Origin: Streptococcus massiliensis DSM 18628
GTDB taxonomy: Bacteria; Bacillota; Bacilli; Lactobacillales; Streptococcaceae
Direction: 5' to 3'
Length of the DNA stretch: 64,000 bases
Assembly: GCF_000380065.1 (NCBI RefSeq)
Contig: NZ_KB904365.1
Location: 1 to 64,000, forward strand
The notes beneath the pieces are model-generated. The model was given only the letters and a program-made list of their open reading frames with translations. It was not told the DNA's origin and made no database searches. Below are positions 13,357 to 22,774 of the stretch, one piece after another. Every line of letters begins with the position of its first letter. Position 1 is the stretch's first letter. Position numbers and translations under genes: made by a program.

Positions 13357-14523
13357 CTAAAATCCTTTCACGTAGTCCCTGTGCGCTTGCACCGCTGCTT
13401 GCAATTCTTCCAGATTGTCCGATGAGAATTTCTCCAGCACTTCTGTCGCAAGAACGGTCGCTACGACACTTTCCATGACAACAGCCGCTGCTGGAAGAGC
13501 TGTCGGGTCGCTTCGCTCCACTGTCGCCTTGTAAGGTTCATGCGTCTCAATATCAACACTCATCAGCGGTTTATAGAGGGTCGGAATTGGCTTCATCACC
13601 CCGCGCACAACAATAGGTTCGCCATTGGTCATCCCGCCTTCAAAACCGCCCAGATTATTGGTGCGGCGGGTAAAGCCAGCTTCCTTGCTCCAGATGATTT
13701 CGTCCATGACTTGGCTGCCCTTGAGCCGCCCCGCATCAAAACCGACACCAAATTCCACACCCTTGAAGGCATTGATAGAGACAACTCCTTGCGCCAGCTT
13801 GGCATCCAGCTTCTTGTCCCATTGGACAAAAGAGCCCAGCCCCACAGGTACTCCACCGACAATGGTTTCGATAATGCCGCCAATGGTGTCGCCGTCTTTC
13901 TTGATTTGGTCGATGTAAGCCTTGATTTCATCTTCGCGCTCAGGCGTGACAATGGAAACCTCGGATCGGCTAGCGGCTTCTTTGATTTGAGCGACAGTCA
14001 GTCCGTCTGGCACATCAATGTTAATGCCGCCAAAAGTCACGATATGGCTGGCAACTTCCACACCAATTTCTTCCAAGAGGCGCTTCGCAACCGCACCGAC
14101 TGCTACTCGCATGGTTGTCTCCCGCGCGCTAGAACGCTCCAAAGAATTACGCAGGTCAGAAAAGCGATATTTCATACCGCCGACCAAGTCAGCATGCCCC
14201 GGACGAGGCTTGGTGATTTTGCGCAGATTTTTCTTCTTGTCCTCCACATCGGCGACATTCATAATATCCAGCCACTTTTGGTGGTCAAGATTGGTGACAT
14301 TGAGCGTAATCGGGCCACCCATAGTCAAGCCGTGGCGAACGCCGGAGGTAATTTCTACTTGGTCACTTTCGATTTTCATCCGCGCACCGCGACCGTAGCC
14401 GCCCTGCCGGCGTTTAAGCTCGGCATTGATGTAGTCTGCTGTAAGAGGGAGCCCTGCTGGAACTCCCTCAATAATAGCTGTTAAGCGTGGACCGTGCGAC
14501 TCACCGGCTGTTAAATATCTCAT
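13357..14523 (-). CDS. aroC: Chorismate synthase
   Basis: 388 residues, the FMN-dependent last common step of the pathway (EPSP to chorismate). It has all family signatures: [20 protein letters not shown] at the N-terminus, [44 protein letters not shown], and [14 protein letters not shown] near residue 290. It overlaps the aroB stop by 4 bp. A long open frame on the opposite strand (13540-14484) is a codon-bias shadow. Confidence 0.97.
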   Translation of the reverse strand: MRYLTAGESHGPRLTAIIEGVPAGLPLTADYINAELKRRQGGYGRGARMKIESDQVEITSGVRHGLTMGGPITLNVTNLDHQKWLDIMNVADVEDKKKNLRKITKPRPGHADLVGGMKYRFSDLRNSLERSSARETTMRVAVGAVAKRLLEEIGVEVASHIVTFGGINIDVPDGLTVAQIKEAASRSEVSIVTPEREDEIKAYIDQIKKDGDTIGGIIETIVGGVPVGLGSFVQWDKKLDAKLAQGVVSINAFKGVEFGVGFDAGRLKGSQVMDEIIWSKEAGFTRRTNNLGGFEGGMTNGEPIVVRGVMKPIPTLYKPLMSVDIETHEPYKATVERSDPTALPAAAVVMESVVATVLATEVLEKFSSDNLEELQAAVQAHRDYVKGF

Positions 14524-15593
14524 ACTTCTTTCTCCAAATATTCTTTCATTTCTTCCAAGTCAACCTGATAAATTCGGGCAGAGGCAAGCTCTGGCACCAG
14601 AACAATTTTGATTGTATTGCCACGAGCTTTTTTATCATGGGTCAAAGCCTGATACAGTTTTTCCTTGTCCCAAGGGCTATAAAGAACTGGCAGACCAAAT
14701 TTCTGACACATGGTCACAATCTGCTCTGTCAAACCCGCTCGAATCAAGCCTTTTTTCTCAGCAATTCTCGAAATCTGCACCATACCAATAGCAACAGCTT
14801 CGCCGTGCATGACCTGTCCATAACCCGCCGTTGCTTCGATAGCGTGCCCAATGGTGTGACCGAAGTTCAGATAGAGGCGCACGCCATTGTCCAGCTCGTC
14901 CTCAACCACGACCTTACGCTTGACATCGCAAGAATGATAAATGATGCTTTCGGCGTGCTCGATAATCGACTCCGGACGACCGTCCATTTCGGTCAGCTCC
15001 TGCCAAAGCTCAAAGTCTGCAATGAGACCGTATTTGACAACCTCGCCCATGCCTTCGATGAGCTCGCGCTTGCCCAGCGTTTTCAGTACTTGGGGGTCAA
15101 TCAAGACACCGTCTGGCTGGGCAAAAGTCCCGACCATATTTTTAGCGCAGGGTGTATTGACACCGGTCTTGCCGCCGATTGAGGAGTCGACCTGAGCCGT
15201 CAGACTGGTCGGAATTTGTACAAAATGAACTCCGCGCATGTAAGTCGAAGCTACAAAGCCTGCCAAATCACCGACAACGCCACCGCCCAACGCCACAATC
15301 CCGTCGCTGCGCGTCAAGCCAACCTTGACTAAAAACTCATACACCTTATTGACAACCTTAAGATTTTTGCTGGCTTCGCCCTCTAAAAAATCAAAAACAT
15401 AGGTCTCAAAACCTGCGTCTTCTAAGCTCAATTTGACCTTTTCGGCATAGAGAGCTGCCACGCGATTATCCGTTACGATAACGACCTTTTGCGGTTGCCA
15501 CAAGCCTGCCAGCCACTGTCCTGCCTGCGTCAAGCAGCCATTTTCAATGACAATATCATAAGGATGATGCGGTAAGTTTACATTTAGTTTCAT
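14520..15593 (-). CDS. aroB: 3-Dehydroquinate synthase
   Basis: 357 residues, NAD- and metal-dependent conversion of DAHP to 3-dehydroquinate. Visible: [19 protein letters not shown], the [21 protein letters not shown] signature, [17 protein letters not shown], a metal-site E-x-V-K-Y-G-L and the [13 protein letters not shown] His motif. It overlaps aroC (ATGA) and follows aroE1 by 19 bp. Complete. Confidence 0.96.
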   Translation of the reverse strand: MKLNVNLPHHPYDIVIENGCLTQAGQWLAGLWQPQKVVIVTDNRVAALYAEKVKLSLEDAGFETYVFDFLEGEASKNLKVVNKVYEFLVKVGLTRSDGIVALGGGVVGDLAGFVASTYMRGVHFVQIPTSLTAQVDSSIGGKTGVNTPCAKNMVGTFAQPDGVLIDPQVLKTLGKRELIEGMGEVVKYGLIADFELWQELTEMDGRPESIIEHAESIIYHSCDVKRKVVVEDELDNGVRLYLNFGHTIGHAIEATAGYGQVMHGEAVAIGMVQISRIAEKKGLIRAGLTEQIVTMCQKFGLPVLYSPWDKEKLYQALTHDKKARGNTIKIVLVPELASARIYQVDLEEMKEYLEKEV

Positions 15594-15612
15594 CGTGACT
15601 TCTCCTCGCTTA

Positions 15613-16467
15613 TTATCGATACTGTTTTTCTAGCTCTTTCCAGATAAGCTCAACAGGCATAGCTTTCCCCGTCCATAGTTCAAAAACTTCTGCAGCCTGA
15701 TAGACCAGCATGCCTAGACCATTAACAGCTGTCGCGCCTTGTGATTTTGCCAATTTTAAAAAAGGTGTTTCAAAAGGCTGGTAAATAACATCTGCCACTA
15801 AAATTTCTTTAGGAAAAACAAAATTACTTGGTACAATGAGGGACGTCCCGTCCATGCCGACACTAGTTGCATTGATAAACAAGGCAGATGATTCAACCAT
15901 TTTCTGTAAGAGTGCTGAATCTCTCAAAGAACAAATAATAATCGGAACACCTGTCTTTTCTGCAATCTCTTCAAATTTTTCTCGTGTTTGATTGAGTGAG
16001 CTAGACCGTCCAAAAACGTAGATACTAGCTGCTCCATCCAAGGCAGCCTGCGCAACAATTGCCGTCGCTGCTCCACCAGAGCCAAGGATGGTCATGCTTT
16101 TATTTTTGACGGAAAAATTGGTCAAACTTTTAAAAAAACCTTTTCCATCCATATTATAGCCAATTAAACGACCGTTTTTATAGGCAACTGTACTAACTGC
16201 TCCGATCAGCTTTGCTTCTGGACTAAGCTCATCTAAAAATGGAATAACCTTCTGCTTATAGGGCATTGAAAGGTTGATTCCAAACATATTATAGCGACGA
16301 ATATTTTCAACTGTTTCTTCTAAATCCTTGGACAAAATCTCCCAAGCTACATAAACACCATTGACAGCTGTCAAATCAAATGCAGCATTATGAATAAAAG
16401 GTGAAATGCTATGCTTGATCGGATTTGCCACTACCGCTGCCAATCGTGTGTAGCCATTAATCCGCAT
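15613..16467 (-). CDS. aroE: Shikimate dehydrogenase, operon copy (AroE1), with altered substrate residues
   Basis: 284 residues from the ATG at 16467 ([13 protein letters not shown] matches pneumococcal AroE; a start 12 bp upstream is less likely). NADPH-dependent dehydroshikimate reduction. Conserved: HSISP serines, LSMPYKQ with the catalytic Lys, the catalytic Asp in [13 protein letters not shown] and [14 protein letters not shown]. Unusual: the substrate Asn of GAVNTV is Ser here (GAVSTV), and the Thr of NTDG is Met (NMDG). Each needs only one transition (AAT to AGT, ACG to ATG). Both positions contact shikimate in AroE structures. It overlaps aroD1 by 11 bp. Activity may be reduced, with the second AroE as possible backup. 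Confidence 0.9.
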   Translation of the reverse strand: MRINGYTRLAAVVANPIKHSISPFIHNAAFDLTAVNGVYVAWEILSKDLEETVENIRRYNMFGINLSMPYKQKVIPFLDELSPEAKLIGAVSTVAYKNGRLIGYNMDGKGFFKSLTNFSVKNKSMTILGSGGAATAIVAQAALDGAASIYVFGRSSSLNQTREKFEEIAEKTGVPIIICSLRDSALLQKMVESSALFINATSVGMDGTSLIVPSNFVFPKEILVADVIYQPFETPFLKLAKSQGATAVNGLGMLVYQAAEVFELWTGKAMPVELIWKELEKQYR

Positions 16468-17134
16468 CGAGAACCTCACAAATTTCTTTCATATCATGAA
16501 GGGCAATCTGCCCTGGAGCCGTCCTTTCATCTAAACTTGAGAAAGACCAACTAGACCCCATAATATCACTAGCAAGACGCGTCAATCGTCCTAATTTTCC
16601 CATAGACATGGTCACATACTCTTGCTCAGGATTGAGCGTTTTAAAGCCACGAGTATAATTCATAAGATCTAAAACATCTTGTTCACTATGTGGCATTACA
16701 GAAATCTTTACAACTTTTGGTGTCAAACTTGTCAGTTCAGACATGATTTCCATAAGATTTTCAGGTGTTTCCTCAAAATTATGATAACTGAGAATCAAGT
16801 TTGGAAATTCCAACATTTGTTCAAAAATCTCTTTATGAACAAAGTACTCAAAATCAATATAATCTGGCTGGTAAAGATTGGCCACTTCCTTGATCAGAGC
16901 CACATACTCTTCTTCTGTTAGGTCAATATGACCACCTTCTCTGGTTGTCCGCAATGTAAAAATTAATTCTCGACCTGAAAATTTCTCAAAAATAGCTGGT
17001 GCTACCGCCAAAATTGTATCACGATCAAGATAATCCGCTCGCCACTCAATAATATCTACTCCTTCATAGTGTTTGACATCAATGTGCTGAGCTTCTTCTA
17101 AACTAGTTGGCATGATTGGAACCACAAGTTTCAT
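16457..17134 (-). CDS. aroD: 3-Dehydroquinate dehydratase, type I (AroD1, biosynthetic copy)
   Basis: 225 residues, the usual streptococcal length. Seen: [19 protein letters not shown], catalytic His in SYHNFEETP, Schiff-base Lys in [24 protein letters not shown] and RTAPGQIAL. It overlaps the preceding methyltransferase gene by 4 bp (ATGA) and the aroE1 start by 11 bp, giving a tightly coupled upper aro operon. It is clearly a different lineage from the 252-residue copy at 7370. Confidence 0.94.
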   Translation of the reverse strand: MKLVVPIMPTSLEEAQHIDVKHYEGVDIIEWRADYLDRDTILAVAPAIFEKFSGRELIFTLRTTREGGHIDLTEEEYVALIKEVANLYQPDYIDFEYFVHKEIFEQMLEFPNLILSYHNFEETPENLMEIMSELTSLTPKVVKISVMPHSEQDVLDLMNYTRGFKTLNPEQEYVTMSMGKLGRLTRLASDIMGSSWSFSSLDERTAPGQIALHDMKEICEVLDAD

Positions 17135-18294
17135 TTGTCCACCTTAATCGTACATACCTTGAGGTAGTTACTACTTTCATCTTTTTTATTATAGGTAAAA
17201 TCTGCTGGCAAACCGTACTCCGCTAAATAATGGTGTGGAGTGCCGAGCAAACCTTTTTCAATTTGTTCTTTAAATTTTTTACGGCTGACATTAGCCGCAT
17301 TGGTGCTGGTAATAAGAATACCGCCAGAATTGAGAATAGCTAAAGATTCAGTTACTAATTTATGATAGTCTTTAGAAACTGAAAATGTTCGCTTTTTATT
17401 ACGAGCAAAACTAGGCGGATCCAGAATAATTACATCATAGGTCAGGCCATGTCGTTTGGCATATTTGAAATAATCAAATACATCCATAACTACAAAGCGA
17501 TGATTGTCAAGCGACAAATCATTTGCAAGAAAATGTGCCTCTGACAACTCACGACTCCGCTTAGCCAGATCCACTGAAGTCGTCGCTAAAGCTCCTCCCA
17601 TACTAGCAGCCACTGAAAAAGCCGCTGTGTAGGAAAACATGTTTAAAACGTTTTTACCAGTAGCTAAACCATCAACTAAGCTAGCGCGCACATTGTGCTG
17701 ATCTAAGAAAATTCCTGTCATCAAACCATCATTTAGAAAAACCTGATAGCGAACGCCATTTTCTAAAATCGTAAAACTTTCAGCTGCCTCATCTCCAAAC
17801 AAATGTGCACTTTCATAATCCAATCCTTTAAAACGGATTTTCTCATAAGCACCACTAATCTCTGGGAAAACCTTCCGAAAAGCTGCTACGAAAAGTTCTC
17901 GCTGTTCATAAACAAAACTATTGTACCAGGAAAAAACAGCAAAACGATTATAAAAATCAATCGTCAAGCCACCAAAACCATCACCTTCTTGATTAAAAAC
18001 ACGATAAGCTGTCGTTAAATCATCTGCTGCGTAAGAAGTGCGCTTAGCCTTAGCCTTTTCAAAAAGTTCAACTAGAAAAGCTTCATCAAGACTGATAGGA
18101 GTATATGCTATTACCCAGCCAACCCCTTTATTTTGCGGAGCTAAATAAGCCGAGGCGAGAAACTTCCCCTCATCTGTCATTAATTCCACTTGTTGAGGAG
18201 CTAAATTTAGATTTGGAAAATCATTTTTATCTAAGATAACTTGTCCCTTCCTTATCCTCGTTTCTGTCTGGCGATTGACTTTCATTTTTTTCAT
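17131..18294 (-). CDS. Class I SAM-dependent rRNA (cytosine-5) methyltransferase, RlmI-like
   Basis: 387 residues if started at the ATG at 18294. An N-terminal PUA-like domain ([17 protein letters not shown]) precedes a central EEHD-type region with [19 protein letters not shown]. The Rossmann methyltransferase core has [20 protein letters not shown], the catalytic [10 protein letters not shown] and [14 protein letters not shown]. RlmI relatives methylate a cytosine of 23S rRNA. It heads the aro operon, overlapping aroD1 by 4 bp. Upstream in-frame ATG codons lie inside the promoter (-35 at 18325-18330). The predicted transcription start is at or within 3 bases of 18294, so translation may be leaderless; the next ATG is at 18285. 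Confidence 0.85.
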   Translation of the reverse strand: MKKMKVNRQTETRIRKGQVILDKNDFPNLNLAPQQVELMTDEGKFLASAYLAPQNKGVGWVIAYTPISLDEAFLVELFEKAKAKRTSYAADDLTTAYRVFNQEGDGFGGLTIDFYNRFAVFSWYNSFVYEQRELFVAAFRKVFPEISGAYEKIRFKGLDYESAHLFGDEAAESFTILENGVRYQVFLNDGLMTGIFLDQHNVRASLVDGLATGKNVLNMFSYTAAFSVAASMGGALATTSVDLAKRSRELSEAHFLANDLSLDNHRFVVMDVFDYFKYAKRHGLTYDVIILDPPSFARNKKRTFSVSKDYHKLVTESLAILNSGGILITSTNAANVSRKKFKEQIEKGLLGTPHHYLAEYGLPADFTYNKKDESSNYLKVCTIKVDK

Positions 18295-18301
18295 AATCCA
18301 T

Positions 18302-18330
18302 ATTATATCAAAATTTAAGAATTTTCTCAA
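18302..18330 (-). promoter_or_regulatory. Promoter of the upper aro operon, apparently leaderless
   Basis: Minus strand: TTGAGA, 17-bp spacer, perfect TATAAT ending at 18302. The start point expected 5-8 bases downstream falls at 18297-18294, and the first usable ATG is 18294. No ribosome-binding sequence can fit between them. Confidence 0.7.
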
Positions 18331-18445
18331 AAAATTTTACCGCTTTCAAAACGAAGATAAAGCAAATAGAATATAGAATTTTTATCATAAGTAACTTATT
18401 GTCTAAGCCATAGGTTATAGAAATTCCCCCTTACTGTTAAATTTG

Positions 18446-18454
18446 TGATATAAT
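18446..18454 (+). promoter_or_regulatory. Extended -10 of the LtaS-like gene
   Basis: TGATATAAT (TG-A-TATAAT) lies 46 bp upstream of the GTG start codon, divergent from the aro promoter. No good -35 is seen at 17 bp, which is usual for extended -10 promoters. Confidence 0.55.
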
Positions 18455-18499
18455 CAAAGTTGAAAATTTGTTAGGAAATAAAATAAGGAAGTATTTTCA

Positions 18500-20710
18500 G
18501 TGAAGAAACGTATCCAACCCATACTAAACTTTATGAGTACGCGTTTGGGACTAGTTCTCACCTTGCTCATTATTTATTGGCTTAAAACAATGTGGGCCTA
18601 TAGTGTGGACTTCAATCTCAATATTCAAATTGCGACTGGTCAAGGATTTTATCAGCTCCTTCTCGCAATTTTCAATCCGCTCCCGTTAGGTTTGCTCCTT
18701 TTGGGTCTAGCCCTCTATGTAAAAAATTCTAAAATATTTTATAGTCTTCTTTGGTTGATCTACGGAGCGCTCTTTGCTTGGCTCGTCTCAAATGCTATTT
18801 ACTATCGTGAATTTTCTGATTTCATTACAGTCAACACGATGATGGCATCAAGCTCGGTATCAGCTGGTCTTGGTGAGGCAGCAATAAAACTTTTCCGCCC
18901 TTGGGATTTGATTTACTTGATTGACTTCCCAGTATTCGCTTGGCTATTTTACAAAAAACTCATCCTAGTTGACAAGCGACCTTTCAATAAGCGAGCTGGG
19001 TTTGCGATTACCGCTTTGTCTAGCATGTTCTTTTCAGCAAATTTATTCCTAGCTGAAATCGACCGTCCTCAACTTCTAACGCGTGGTTTTTCTAACTACT
19101 ATGTTGTGCGTGCTCTAGGTCTACCTGCTTTTCTGGGATATAGTGGAAATCAAACCTATCAAGCCAACCGAGAACGTTCCAAGGCTTCTGAAAAAGATTT
19201 AACTCCTGTTACAGAATATATCAACAATCACTACGCTGCACCCAATCCCAACTACTATGGAATTGCTAAGGGACGCAATGTCTTTTATATTCACCTTGAA
19301 TCTTTCCAACAGTTCCTAATTGATTATAAATTGCAGGTCGATGGTAAGGAATACGAAGTTACACCATTTCTGAACTCTCTTTACCACTCTAACTCAACAC
19401 TGGCATTTTCTAACATTTTCAATCAGGTTAAAGCCGGAAAAACTTCTGATGCCGAAACGATGATTGAAACAGGACTTTTTGGGCTCAATCAAGGTTCATT
19501 TATGGTTAACTATGGCGGTACCAATACTCAACAAGCTGCTCCCTATATTCTTTCAAAAAATGGCTATAATGACTCAGCTGTTTTCCATGGAAATGCAGGT
19601 AGTTTCTGGAACCGTAACACGACCTATAAACAATGGGGCTATAATTATTTCTTTGATTCGTCCTATTTCACGAAACAAGACGAAAGCAATTCCTTCCAGT
19701 ACGGACTGAACGATAAAATCATGATGAAAGATTCTATCAAGTACTTGGAACACTTGCAGCAACCTTTTTATGTTAAATATATCACGGTTTCCAACCATTA
19801 CCCTTACACAACGAGTTTGATTGGCGATGATCTTGGTTTCCCACTAGCCAAAACCAAAGATGAGACAATCAATGGCTACTTTGCAACTGCTAATTATCTA
19901 GACTCAGCTGTAAAGGCTTTCTTTGACTATCTAAAAGCTTCTGGACTTTATGAGAATTCCATTATTGTTCTTTATGGAGATCACTATGGAATTTCTAATT
20001 CTCGTAACCCAAGCCTTGCCCCACTCCTCAATAAAAATTCTGAGACTTGGTCTAGTTATGACAATGCCATGATGCAAAGAATTCCTTATATGGTGGTAGT
20101 TCCCGGTATGACAACAGGGCATATCAACAATACCTTTGGTGGCGAAATTGATATGCTACCAACATTGGAGCATTTATTAGGAATTGATACCAAGGATAAG
20201 CTTCAAGTTGGTCAAGACCTGCTCTCTTCACAGCACCAACAAATCGTCTCTTTGCGTTCAACCAACTATTTCATTACACCAAAATTCACTTCTTATAATG
20301 GACGAATTTATTATACAGAAACAGGGGAAGAAATTACCAATCCAACAGCTGAGATGCAGGCTGAATTAGAAAAAGTCCGCAATGCCGCTAATCAGCAAGT
20401 GTCTATTTCTGACTTAATCCAAACTGGTGACCTCTTCCGCTTCTACAAAGGAAATGATTTAGGTCATCCCGATGCCAGCAAGTATTCTTATAAAAAATCA
20501 CTTAAAAAAGAGGAACAAATAGAAAAAGAAAAAGGCGATGAATCAACCAGCCTCTACGATGAGCGAGGCCAACAATCGACAGTCGATCTTTTCAATGCAC
20601 CGACCTACAAAGCGCTCCATCCAGAGCAATTTAGCTCTTCTACCAGCAGTTCTGGAAGCAGCAGTAATACGACAGATGCAGCCGATACGACTAAGGTAGG
20701 AGGAACTTAA
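18500..20710 (+). CDS. LtaS-like lipoteichoic acid synthase / sulfatase-fold phosphoglycerol transferase
   Basis: 736 residues starting at GTG, with AAGGAAG 9 bp before it. Five hydrophobic segments occupy the first ~210 residues, followed by an extracellular sulfatase-fold domain. Active-site features of LtaS enzymes are present: metal Glu in YIHLESFQ, nucleophile Thr in GKTSDAETM, VSNHYPY and YGDHYGI with Asp/His ligands. The family adds glycerol phosphate from phosphatidylglycerol to a glycolipid anchor. The C-terminal ~100 residues are a low-complexity, Ser/Thr-rich and charged tail (KKSLKKEEQIEKEKGDE; SSSTSSSGSSS), longer than in S. aureus LtaS. Single gene, followed by a dispersed repeat and a terminator. 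Confidence 0.88.
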   Translation: MKKRIQPILNFMSTRLGLVLTLLIIYWLKTMWAYSVDFNLNIQIATGQGFYQLLLAIFNPLPLGLLLLGLALYVKNSKIFYSLLWLIYGALFAWLVSNAIYYREFSDFITVNTMMASSSVSAGLGEAAIKLFRPWDLIYLIDFPVFAWLFYKKLILVDKRPFNKRAGFAITALSSMFFSANLFLAEIDRPQLLTRGFSNYYVVRALGLPAFLGYSGNQTYQANRERSKASEKDLTPVTEYINNHYAAPNPNYYGIAKGRNVFYIHLESFQQFLIDYKLQVDGKEYEVTPFLNSLYHSNSTLAFSNIFNQVKAGKTSDAETMIETGLFGLNQGSFMVNYGGTNTQQAAPYILSKNGYNDSAVFHGNAGSFWNRNTTYKQWGYNYFFDSSYFTKQDESNSFQYGLNDKIMMKDSIKYLEHLQQPFYVKYITVSNHYPYTTSLIGDDLGFPLAKTKDETINGYFATANYLDSAVKAFFDYLKASGLYENSIIVLYGDHYGISNSRNPSLAPLLNKNSETWSSYDNAMMQRIPYMVVVPGMTTGHINNTFGGEIDMLPTLEHLLGIDTKDKLQVGQDLLSSQHQQIVSLRSTNYFITPKFTSYNGRIYYTETGEEITNPTAEMQAELEKVRNAANQQVSISDLIQTGDLFRFYKGNDLGHPDASKYSYKKSLKKEEQIEKEKGDESTSLYDERGQQSTVDLFNAPTYKALHPEQFSSSTSSSGSSSNTTDAADTTKVGGT

Positions 20711-20716
20711 AAAACA

Positions 20717-20888
20717 GAGGCTGGGACAATAGTTCTCAGCCTCTAAAATTAGTTCGAATTATCTGCAAGACGCGGTAGCCTCTTGGCTTCTACGTTCGCC
20801 TTTACCGGCTTCGTACAAGCCTAATAGGCATCGCGGGGGTGGGACGACGAACTATTCCTTTACAGGAAGTAGTTCTGTCCCACTCCCT
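20717..20888 (+). repeat. Dispersed intergenic repeat, full copy 1 (~172 bp)
   Basis: It begins GAGGCTGGGACAATAGTT and contains a left hairpin (GAGGCTG / CAGCCTC), the shared core ACGCGGTAGCCTCTTGGCTT, then GTACAAGCCTAATAGGCATC, and ends in a right hairpin between GGGGGTGGGAC and GTCCCACTCCC. It is nearly identical to 47979-48150 and to the inverted copy 57363-57534. It lies in the 340-bp gap between the LtaS-like gene and the TMEM175 gene. Both ends could act as terminators. Confidence 0.85.
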
Positions 20889-20921
20889 TGTTGCTTATTT
20901 CCTTGCAAAATCTCATTAAAC

Positions 20922-20956
20922 AAAAACCACAGAGGCTGAATTGCTTCTGTGGTTTT
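20922..20956. terminator. Bidirectional terminator between convergent genes
   Basis: AAAACCACAGA ... TCTGTGGTTTT forms a strong stem with A- and T-rich flanks. It is placed between the LtaS-like gene (plus) and the TMEM175-family gene (minus). The remaining ~90 bp up to 21050 show nothing else. Confidence 0.7.
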
Positions 20957-21050
20957 CGTGTCTTATTTATTGATACTACTAGTATAGTAAAACTCTATTA
21001 CAAAGACATTGCTACTATTTTTTAAACGATGTCAATAATTTACAAAACTG

Positions 21051-21623
21051 TCACTTTAATTGATTAGGAATGACCAGACAAGTCAGCGTAATGAGAACCG
21101 CCACACTACTTGCTGGCGGAAAAATACTGATACTCAATAGTAAGCCCAATACTTTTAAGCCAATATCATAGCGTGCCCAAGTTTGCCGACGAATATTGTA
21201 GCTTTCAAACATTTTAGGATTGATCTCATAGAGTGTTCTGTAATAATATTGCACTGAAAAAGTAATGAGCAAAACTACAATACCATAAAAAGCCTGCATA
21301 GTACTATTAGAAAAATCAGCCGCTATTAGCTTGGTTGTATAGGGAAAGAAAGATGAGAGAAAGAGCATGATAATCGTTGCCCAAACAGTCTTCTGACTAA
21401 TTTTTTCAACTTGATGAAATGAAAAATGAAGATTGACCCACATAGCTCCCAGCCAGAAAAAAGATAAGGCATAGGCGAAAAAGCTGGCGCGAAGCTCCCA
21501 AAGTCCTGCTAGTGAATATTCCTGCGGCTTTTCCAATTCCAAAACTAAAATAGTCATGACAATAGCAATGACCGCGTCAATAAAAGCGCCTAGGCGTTCT
21601 TTGTCCATTATGGTGTTTTTCAT
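21051..21623 (-). CDS. TMEM175/DUF1211 family membrane protein
   Basis: 190 residues from the ATG at 21623; the upstream ATG at 21632 touches the GGGAG ribosome site, so the second is preferred. About six hydrophobic segments. The N-terminus ERLGAFIDAVIAIVMTILVLEL is the DUF1211 signature, although the usual F-S-D reads F-I-D. Bacterial relatives of TMEM175 are potassium-permeable channels. It stands alone, with no obvious operon partner. Confidence 0.75.
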   Translation of the reverse strand: MKNTIMDKERLGAFIDAVIAIVMTILVLELEKPQEYSLAGLWELRASFFAYALSFFWLGAMWVNLHFSFHQVEKISQKTVWATIIMLFLSSFFPYTTKLIAADFSNSTMQAFYGIVVLLITFSVQYYYRTLYEINPKMFESYNIRRQTWARYDIGLKVLGLLLSISIFPPASSVAVLITLTCLVIPNQLK

Positions 21624-21691
21624 GAAAATCATCTCCCTATTTCAGATATTTTCCTATTTTACAGTAGTTACAGAAATTTGTCGACGTTAGC

Positions 21692-22096
21692 TTAGATACG
21701 CACTTGTGCTCTCTCGTCTCTCCGCCCTGTCACAAACATGGTAAAAGTGGCTTTGCAGATATTGTCGCCCGCTTGATTGCTAATCTCAACATCCACTACC
21801 CGAGTTGTCCGCCCCGCATGGACGCAAGTCCCGCAAATGGTCAGGGTATCGCCTAGCTGTCCCGCTTTGAGATAGTTGATAGAGGACTGCAGTGTCACCC
21901 CGTCCACTCCCTGTGAAATCACAACCAAGCCGCTAATCTGGTCGCACAGGGTGAAAAGATAGCCGCCGTGGGCATTGCCATAGTAATTGAGCGAGGAATT
22001 TACGACCTTTGTCATTACAATGACCTGACCGTCGCTCATTTTTTCAATCTCGTAATTTTCAAAGGCTGAAATGGCATCAAAGTGAAAATCTTTCAT
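21692..22096 (-). CDS. PaaI-type hotdog thioesterase
   Basis: 134 residues, single hotdog domain. Family pattern: SLNYYGNAHGGYLFTLCDQISGLVV (His-Gly-Gly then Asp near the helix), followed by LQSSINYLKAGQLGDTL and a beta-strand region ending CKATFTMFV. Such enzymes hydrolyse acyl- or aroyl-CoA. The specific substrate is not predictable. Confidence 0.8.
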   Translation of the reverse strand: MKDFHFDAISAFENYEIEKMSDGQVIVMTKVVNSSLNYYGNAHGGYLFTLCDQISGLVVISQGVDGVTLQSSINYLKAGQLGDTLTICGTCVHAGRTTRVVDVEISNQAGDNICKATFTMFVTGRRDERAQVRI

Positions 22097-22189
22097 AAGA
22101 ACCGTCCTTTAATTTAAATGTGTACTTGTCTTTTGTTCTCATATTTTCCTCTTTCTAGAACAACTGAGTAGTCACTTGTTTATGATTTA

Positions 22190-22669
22190 TCAAGGGTTTA
22201 CATATCCTTCTAGCACATCTAGCAACTGCTCAGATGAGTTGACCACCTGTCCGTTTAGCTTCACTAAGCCGACCGTGTATAAATTAACGTAGGAGAATTG
22301 TGACTCGGCTACTGTTTTCAGAGCCTCTATTTTCTGGGGATTTTCTGCGCCCAGCTGACGCGAATCAGAATATAGCGCCAGTATAGGAATGCCTGCTTGG
22401 TAGGCAACACCGATTTCTGAAGCGACGCCCGGGTCAATGATTTGCCCGTCCAGAATGGCAATCAGCAAATCGCTTTTCAGGACTGCTTCCGTATCCAACT
22501 TGGCAATCATTTTAGAGTCTGCATAGGCATTTTTATCATTGATTTCGCCCTGTTCCTGCGGCAGAAAAACTTCTACTTTTGGAAAACGATGCCGAATGTT
22601 GTCCACTAATTGGCGATTGAAGGCCAGCTCCATTTCGCTAAACAAGGGACTTGCAAAATAAATGTGCAT
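22190..22669 (-). CDS. Nucleoside 2-deoxyribosyltransferase
   Basis: 159 residues. N-terminal YFASPLFSEMELAFNRQL is the substrate loop, and GQIIDPGVASEIGVAYQAG carries the nucleophilic Glu (S-E-I-G) after the DPG motif. The enzyme exchanges bases between deoxynucleosides in purine/pyrimidine salvage. Length is normal for the family. It is monocistronic, with flanking gaps of about 93 and 105 bp. Confidence 0.88.
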   Translation of the reverse strand: MHIYFASPLFSEMELAFNRQLVDNIRHRFPKVEVFLPQEQGEINDKNAYADSKMIAKLDTEAVLKSDLLIAILDGQIIDPGVASEIGVAYQAGIPILALYSDSRQLGAENPQKIEALKTVAESQFSYVNLYTVGLVKLNGQVVNSSEQLLDVLEGYVNP

Positions 22670-22774
22670 AGAAACCTCCTCAAAAAAGTAACTGATAGGT
22701 CTATTTTATCACGAAAAAGAAATCCTGTCTGGATTTTATCAAAAGAAAAACCAGTAAATTACTGGTTTTCTGCT

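Noticed and set aside
13540-14484. 314-codon open frame on the plus strand opposite aroC
   Set aside because: It lies wholly within aroC on the other strand, has no recognisable domain or ribosome site, and is explained by aroC codon bias.
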